Positions 57,476-64,000 of a stretch of DNA of 64,000 nt are shown in pieces. The DNA is from Sorex araneus (Eukaryota > Chordata > Mammalia > Eulipotyphla > Soricidae), in NCBI RefSeq assembly GCF_027595985.1, contig NC_073303.1:327793679-327857678 (forward strand), in the 5' to 3' direction. The position numbers were made by a program, and so were the translations under genes. Under the pieces are notes generated by a model, which worked only from the letters and a program-made list of their open reading frames with translations, was not told the DNA's origin and did not search any database. The stretch's first letter is position 1. Each line of letters opens with the position of its first letter.

Positions 57476-58967
57476 AAAAGAAATCAAGCAAAACAAAAGG
57501 AAATTACTGTTGGGTTCACTTCAACCCAATATGAAAAGTGAGTCTAACTTAGGTAGCCTTTAGAGCAGTAATTTGAAAAAGGCTTAAAATCTGAGCTTAG
57601 ATGTCATGGAACAACTTTACAGCCTATAAATTTTTAAAAAAATCACTAAGGCATATTATCTTACTCACCCTGGAAAAGAAGACTTAAAATACATCCTGCT
57701 GAAAGGCAATTAACCACCGAGGAGTGATGAATTCCGAGAAGTCCAGCCTTTGGTACAGAAGAGGGCTAACAAAATGAACTCCAGAGATGGTGCTGATATT
57801 TTGACTCTACTCATTTTAGAGTAGAAATAGCAAACCCATAAGACATTTTGCATTCCTTTCTATAAGGAGTAATTTTGAAATAATCAAACCAATGAAAATG
57901 AAATGTTAAATGTGATTCAACATTAACTAAATTTTCAGAGTAAGGCATTAATTCCAAACCAGTGTGGTCTTAATAGGAATTCTTCTGGAATGCTTTCAAA
58001 TGGATTCACAGTTGCTTTTCTCAGAGTACATGACTTGAGAATGACCGAAGTTTTTCACTTTAACATTCAAAGCATGCTGGTGTAATAGAGAAGTCCATTT
58101 CAAAGCAATGCCTGTATTAAACCTCCCATGTATACTAGATTTGTACTCCATCAGAAAAAAAAGTCCCCCCAAATTTGGCATTTGATAAGAAAAAATACTG
58201 GCGATTTAGTACAATGAAACCTATTTTATTTCAAGGATTACAGAGTAAGATGGAAAAGGCTGATAAGGCTTGCTTTCCATAATGACTTTAGTCTGCTCCT
58301 TAACCTCTGACATCTCTTACCACATCTCTGTTACCAGGCAACAGCAGAGAAATTAAACCTGTGTGAGTGAAGGAAGTTTTCAGCTTAAGAATAGGCTGTA
58401 TTCCAGAAGCTGGCAAGCCCCTTATTTAGAATTTTAAATACATTTTTCATGTTAAAATATTATAAATGATAGTTCAGTATTGAAGTCAGTCACTATATGT
58501 CTGTTTAACTCAGTGCACTTAAAGTGTTGAAAAGCAGTACCTTTTCTATTTAGATCCAATAATTTTCTGATTCTCTTCTAAAATGCCAAATTCCAGGAAA
58601 TAGAAATGAAAAATGCCACTTAATAGCCCAAAGAGATATTACTATGTCCTTGTATTAAAGCACGTTCTCTCAGTTAGATGAAGTCACAGTTATGTATTCT
58701 TATTTTAAGTATAATTTTAACAAGTGTTACTGTTGGTAAGAAAGGATAATGTAAGGAGGCAAAGGGACAAAAGAAATAAATGATCACTGAAATCATGAAG
58801 GCAGAAAATAAGACAGAACACAGATAATCAAAATGCAGTTTTCTAGTACCTGGTACAATAAGGGAGAAAACCCATCCACCATTAGACTACCTGTCATATA
58901 TATACCTATTTACCAAAAATATAATTACCAGTAAGAGGACTCCTATTTTATTATTATTTTTTAAATT
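57476..58967. other. unique sequence, no gene seen
   Basis: About 1.5 kb of AT-rich DNA with no recognised repeat or exon. Confidence 0.35.
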
Positions 58968-59140
58968 GGGGGCTGGAGCACTAGTACAGCGGGTAAGGCG
59001 TTTGCCTTCTACATGGCTGACCCAGGTTGGATCTTGGCATCCCATATTGTCCTGGAGCACTGTAAGGAGTGATTCCTGAGTGCAGAGCCAAGAATAACCC
59101 CTAAGCACTGCTTGTATGGCCCCAAAACAACAACAACAAT
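58968..59140 (+). mobile_element. tRNA-SINE, family A
   Basis: GGGGGCTGGAGCACTAGTAC head, CCCAGGTTGGATCTTGGCAT (box B decayed), GAGCACTGTAAGGAGTGATT body and a (CAA)n end. Confidence 0.93.
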
Positions 59141-59147
59141 TTGTTTT

Positions 59148-59375
59148 GAAGGGGCCACACCCAGCTGTGCTCAGAGGTTACTCCTGGCTCTGTGCTCAGG
59201 GATCACTTACCGCAATGCTGGGGTTTTGGGGGCAGAGACCATGCTTTGGGGTAGGGACTGGGCAGATAGGGTGCTAGGGTAGGGACTGGGAAGATAGGGT
59301 GCTGGGGGTTCAGACCAACGCAGTTCAGTCATGTGCAAGGCACATGGACTCTCCACTGTACCATCACTCTGGCCC
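59148..59375 (-). mobile_element. tRNA-SINE, family A, with 28-bp tandem duplication
   Basis: GGGGCCACACCCAGCTGTGC, CTCTGTGCTCAGGGATCACT, TCATGTGCAAGGCACATGGA and CATCACTCTGGCCC. GTAGGGACTGGGCAGATAGG begins a 28-bp unit present twice (59251-59278 and 59279-59306) in the middle, replacing the usual body. Confidence 0.88.
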
Positions 59376-59421
59376 AAGGACATTTTAAGAGTCAATATGC
59401 AATTTAGAAAGCTTGATTCTC

Positions 59422-60628
59422 GATTTTTTCGGCTGTACGAGCTCTACCCCAGAGGCAATTGAACTAATTTGGACACGAGCAGCTCCTGGAGAGGCCTCCA
59501 GACTGTGATGGGAGCCCCTGGCCCATGCTCTCCAGGCTTCTCCATCATATGAGCACCACAAAAGGGAAGTAAAAGCTTGCAGGGATGCAATTACTGGCAG
59601 AATTTTCTCTGGACTTCATACAAAAAAACCAAAACCTAATATCTCTTATCTCTTATATAAGAGACCTAATATCTATTAATTGTCAGCAATGTGAAACGGT
59701 TCCTTTTTAGCAGGTCTGACTGTGGGGGGAAACTCCAAACAATAATACTGAGTTTTTTGTTGAAATATTGAAGGTAATCAAAGTAGCAGCCACTTTTCGA
59801 GACTGTGAACTATGCCATAGCCCCACGCCGGCCAAGGAGAGGAAATATCCTCCTTTCTTGGTTCTTTTCCCTTTTCTGGGAGAAACACGGTGTGGCATCC
59901 ACCATATTATGAGGTCTATTAAGCAGGCACAAACTTAGAGGCGTGGGAATGCGAGGGTGAAAAAAAAAATTATGTACTTGGAACAGGAACAGCAGGACAC
60001 TTGGGCAGCCTCGGGCCAATACCAGCGCGTGCTCCACCGAGATTCGACCCGGGAGGCCACACTTTTGTGCAGCTTCGTTGCTGCAGATCAACCAGAATCC
60101 GGAGGAACTACTTTTGGTTCCAGAAACTGCTTGCAGCCATGTGTCTAGACTGTGAACTAAGCCATAGCCCCATGCCGACCGAGGATGGGAAACATCCTTT
60201 TTTCTCGTCGGGCGGTGTGGTGTCAGCCATAATATGAGGACTATTTATTAAGCAGGCATGAACTTGGTGGCGCGGGAAGGAGGGAAAAAATTCTATGTAC
60301 TTGAAACAGTGGGACTTCATATCTCTCCAGCCTTAGCAATAGAAAACTAACTATCATTGGCAATAGGGCTGTTTTCTTGGGGGAAAACTCCAACAATAGT
60401 GAGTTTTGTGTTGAATTATGGAATGTAATCGAGGTAAAGAGAAAATGAAGTGAAATTTATCAGTTACGCAGGCAGGGATGGGGGTTGGGAGGGCGGGGGT
60501 TGGGAGGTAGACTGGGATCTTTGGGCACTGGTGAAGGGATGGATGTTTGAGTATTGTATAACTGAGACATAAGCCTGAGAACTTAGTAACTTTCCACTTG
60601 GTGATTCAATAAAATAAATTAAAAAAAA
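59422..60628 (+). mobile_element. 5'-truncated L1, 1.2 kb, with duplicated blocks in its 3' UTR
   Basis: Perfect 16-bp target duplications, AGAAAGCTTGATTCTC (59406-59421 and 60629-60644), bracket one + strand insertion ending in TTCAATAAAATAAATT plus A9. The 3' end (ATCTTTGGGCACTGGTGAAG) matches other L1 tails here. Internally, block Y (GACTGTGAACTATGCCATAG, 59801 onward) recurs near 60148, and block X (AACTCCAAACAATAATACTG, about 59731) recurs near 60386. No ORF2 motif remains. Confidence 0.93.
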
Positions 60629-60644
60629 AGAAAGCTTGATTCTC

Positions 60645-60774
60645 ACATCTGTAACATTTAAAAGAAAATAACACCGGTTACAACTTTTAAAGCAATTTGT
60701 CTTCAGCTTAAGCAAAGTTTTATTTTTAATTAAAGTAACAAAAACTGGAACACTTTACTGTAAAAATACAGTAG
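60645..60774. other. unique spacer
   Basis: Short spacer between an L1 and an old SINE. Confidence 0.3.
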
Positions 60775-60921
60775 AGGGCCAGGGAGATAGACAGGTTAAG
60801 GTGCTTGCCTGGTGAGCAGCTGTCCTCGGGACCCTGGTTCTGATTTCTGCATGGACTATGGGCTCCCAGCATTGCCAGGTGAGGCCCCTGACCACCACTG
60901 GCATGTGATAAAAAAAAAAAT
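60775..60921 (+). mobile_element. old tRNA-SINE
   Basis: GAGGGCCAGGGAGATAGACA head, GACCCTGGTTCTGATTTCTG (box B), GCTCCCAGCATTGCCAGGTG body and an A10 end. Confidence 0.75.
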
Positions 60922-61446
60922 ATATCATTTGAATTATATCTGCTGTTTAAAATTAGTTGCCATGGGAAACTTATTATGAATTCTTACTATAGCTACCAGA
61001 TAAACACCCTCCACTTAAAGGTATTGAAAATAAGCTATGGGAAGCATCTATTTTTGGGAAGTGTGCTGAGAAAAGAAAGATATGCTTTCTTATGGAGAGA
61101 AATAAATGTCTCTAAATTAGTCACCAGGTATTATGAACTTTAAGGCATAACCCTTTGCTCTTCCTCTCACCCCTTCTTGGTTCTCAAGGGCAGTCAATGT
61201 AAGATGCTCCTTCACAGTGCTTAATTTGACAACTACTTTATATATTGCACTTCCGTATCATTCTAGTCTAATTGTTGATTAGCTCCGCTGATTTTTAATT
61301 ATTCTTTTGACCATAAACACAGTAGTGATAGTAACTCCACATTAGAAAGTGAGTGATTGCTATTAAGCATAAAGTTAATTCTAACTTTATACAGTGAAGT
61401 GTGAAATATTTGGAGACGCCTGACCATTTCTTTAAGATGCAACCAT
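60922..61446. other. unique sequence, nothing recognised
   Basis: AT-rich, no identifiable repeat. Confidence 0.35.
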
Positions 61447-62240
61447 TTGCTAAAAATGTTCTGTTTATCAAAAGGAAGACTTGTTATTGTTATAATTCAT
61501 CCTTCTTTCTTTAGATTGCTGTATATTCGAAGGACTAATTTTAAGTATTCCTCTTCAAGATTACTGAAAATTGTTCCAAAGTGCTATGCAGTACAGTTGA
61601 AAAGAAATTTTGCCCAATCAAATCTACCTGCAGATTATAATCAAGATACATTTTGTAAAATTGTATTTATGGAAATGATCTTCAGGAGAACAACCAGCAC
61701 TGAATTCAGTCTTCAGACAGCTCCTGAAGTTTTTGTAACTGAAAGTCAGCCTTCAGTTTGAGTTGGTATTGAATTTCTTATATTCAAAGCCCGCTAAAAG
61801 CGGGTCAGTGCTCCTTAAGGTATCTGATGTGAAGTTGTTACCTGACAACAACATATTCAATAACAACTTCTTAATTTGAAAATTAAGAGGTTTGGAAATA
61901 TGTACTCTATGGACTAAAACCACTTATGTGCTTTCTCCATCAGAGCCTGAGAATGTTTTTAATACATCCAGTGGGGAGGTTAGTGCAGTAGAATAAAGTT
62001 ATTTCAACTTCATTAGAGTTTTTCCCTGTGTTGACAAATAATCAGTATCACCCGCAGATGTTCTGTTTACCAATGTTTTGCATTTAATCGGGACTTGTGT
62101 ATACCCTGGGGAACCTCCAGCAAATGTGGCTATACCTCTGGGAAATCTAGATCCATATTTCAAATTTACTGCTTCAAAAACATTCTTTGATATGTCAACA
62201 AATCCTTGTGTTTCTCTCAAACTTAATATCAAAATCATCT
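61447..62240. other. unidentified segment with coding-like frames
   Basis: A 104-codon + strand frame (61447-61761) ends in TAPEVFVTESQPSV. Another + strand frame across about 62090-62240 reads GTCVYPGEPPANVAIPLGNL. An opposite 79-codon frame overlaps it (61999-62238). Several in-frame stops lie between. It could be a decayed processed gene copy or an old transposon protein. I cannot name a family and chance is possible. Confidence 0.25.
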
Positions 62241-62396
62241 AGAGGAATTGGTATATGCCCTAGAGATAAAAGAGGAAAGCTGTTGGGAATGGATGGAATG
62301 ACACTATATTAAGGAACAGGAGTCTTCATGCTATACTGTCTAAAAGTAATTTGATGCACACTCCGCACTTTTATGCTTGAAGCTAAGCTTAATTTT

Positions 62397-62545
62397 TGAA
62401 GCCACACCCAGCCATGCCCAAGGCCTACTCTTGGGTTTGTGCTCAGGGATCAAATCACTCCTGCCAGTGCTTGGGGAAAATATGAGGTGCTGGGGATTTA
62501 CTCCAGGTAAGCCACTTGCAAGGAAAGTGCCTTAACCTTTCACTC
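62397..62545 (-). mobile_element. old tRNA-SINE
   Basis: GAAGCCACACCCAGCCATGC, TTTGTGCTCAGGGATCAAAT and GCCACTTGCAAGGAAAGTGC. The head end is degenerate. Confidence 0.8.
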
Positions 62546-62582
62546 TCTTACTAAAGTATTTTTTCTAAAAGTCCCCAAAATA

Positions 62583-62776
62583 GGGGCTGGAGCAATAGCA
62601 CAGCGGGTAGGGCATTTGCCTTGCACATGGCTGACCCTGGTTCGATCCCCAGCATCCCATATGGTCCCCTGAGCACCGCCAGGATTAATTCCTGAGTGCA
62701 GCGCCAGGAATAACCCCTGTGCATCACCAGGTGTGACCCAAAGAGCAAAAAAATATGTATATAAAAATAAAAAAAT
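62583..62776 (+). mobile_element. shrew tRNA-SINE, family A, young copy
   Basis: GGGGCTGGAGCAATAGCACA head, GGTTCGATCC box B, full body and an A-rich tail. Target duplication AAAAGTCCCCAAAATA (62567-62582) and AAAAGTCCCTAAAATA (62777-62792). Confidence 0.97.
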
Positions 62777-62792
62777 AAAAGTCCCTAAAATA

Positions 62793-64000
62793 CTATTTTA
62801 GAATTAAATATTGAGCGGGAGAAAGAACACGTCAGACAGTTATATACATAATTACATACCTCATTAAAGGGGATATCTATAAATAAATATCAGATAAGAT
62901 AGTTGTTTGTTGGAGGGCATAGAATGTAAAATTTTTTGATTTCTCTTTACAAAATTGTTATTAAAATACATATTATTTACTAATGTTTTTGTAAATGTGG
63001 TTACATAGCATGTAATTTCAAATTTCATGCATTTTTTGTACTTTTCATAATCAAACCAATATAATTTTTTAGATGAATCTTTTAACTATTATGGCAATTT
63101 GTAATCTGTCGTATCTGTTTCAAGAATGCAGGGGCAAACTTTTCTTTTATAAATACTATGCATCATTTATTTCTACCCTTATACTTTAATTTCTAATCCA
63201 CTTTATAGAATATTACTGTAATGTAATATTTTAATGCTCAGAAGAATTTTATTGATTACCTATTGTAATTTTTGGCAACAAATGGACTTATAAGTTGAAA
63301 TTTGATCTTTATTTTTCATTTTATTTGACTATCATTCTAAGTTTTTTAAATATTTTTCTGGATTTACTGGTCATAATTATTTGTAGTAGACAATTTAAAA
63401 CTACACAAACATTACATAATATGATGGTAAAAATTAAACATTAAAAAGTGAAATGCTTTTGGAAGTAAATATTTTAATAAGATAGGTAGAGAATGTTCCC
63501 CATTAGTTCATATATTTATGAGTAAATATGTATTAGAAAAACGAGACAGAAAGAAGAAAGCTCAGATGCATCTTTTTTACTCTTTTTCCTTCCTCTTCCT
63601 TATTTCTCTATTTTCCTCTTTCTCAATTTCTTAGATAAGCACAAATAAAGGAATTATAGGTCAAAGGTAGATAAAATGGGAGGAAAACCATATTTCAAAA
63701 TATATTCCACAATTATATTAACTAATTCATTGTTTTCTTTCTTTGGTTTGTGGCAAATGTTTGTAACTTACCTTATTTGTCCAGAATCTTTGAATAACTC
63801 ACTGAAGTAATTCCAATAACTTAAGAAGTTTATTTTGTGAAAACAATCATTAGTCTTTTAGTGGTTTTTAACTTCAAGGCCATGGACCAGTGATGGTTCT
63901 CAGAAATTTTCTGGCAGTTAATATAGAAGTTGTCACAATACCATAAATGATTACTTGGCTCAGGTAGTAATGAGATTGTAAATATTGATATAGAAGTATT
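62793..64000. other. unique AT-rich sequence to the window end
   Basis: About 1.2 kb with no recognised repeat, exon or long frame. Confidence 0.35.

Noticed and set aside
1..64000. Endogenous retrovirus or complete viral gene
   Set aside because: I saw no gag, pol or env motifs, primer-binding site or paired LTRs; reverse-transcriptase-related sequence is limited to L1 ends.

Overview
The window is nuclear DNA from a mammal, most likely a shrew (Soricidae, probably Sorex). The main reason is a very abundant tRNA-derived SINE. Its head carries a box A-like tract (TAGCACAGCGGG) and an almost perfect box B (GGTTCGATTCC), and I recognise it from established knowledge as the soricid SINE. I count more than 40 recognisable copies on both strands. 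There is also a lineage-specific LINE-1 (L1) with a matching 3' end, plus older elements shared by all placental mammals (MIR, MER5A, a Charlie-type hAT element, old L1).

No conventional protein-coding exon can be supported. All long open frames are explained by GC-rich sequence (2.7-5.0 kb), by SINEs or L1s, by microsatellites, or by chance. The only host-gene signal is a CpG island at about 2.85-4.83 kb. It is a likely promoter with a good splice donor on the + strand at 3392. I cannot name the gene. Two weaker exon or enhancer candidates lie downstream, near 20.33-20.43 kb and 50.86-51.06 kb. The rest would then be intron or intergenic sequence.

Layout: 1-2.85 kb is mostly unique, with one old SINE and a 35-bp palindrome. 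2.85-4.83 kb is the CpG island. 5-7.6 kb is unique AT-rich sequence with MIR traces. 7.6-19.2 kb holds three L1 3' ends, an old L1 and many SINEs. 19.2-29 kb is mostly unique, with several microsatellites. 29-40.6 kb is a dense patchwork of SINEs, L1 tails, MIR, a Charlie element, MER5A and a 99-bp CCTT array. 40.6-53.5 kb is repeat-poor. 53.5-64 kb is again SINE-rich and contains a complete 1.2-kb L1 insertion with 16-bp target duplications.

Nothing in the window looks like a new biological system such as a defence locus, CRISPR array, biosynthetic cluster or provirus. The most useful observations are the unidentified promoter, the L1 with duplicated blocks in its 3' UTR, the two SINE families that share a head but have different tails, and a few non-repetitive segments that may be conserved elements. 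All calls were made by reading. No alignment or database search was run, and boundaries of old repeats are approximate.
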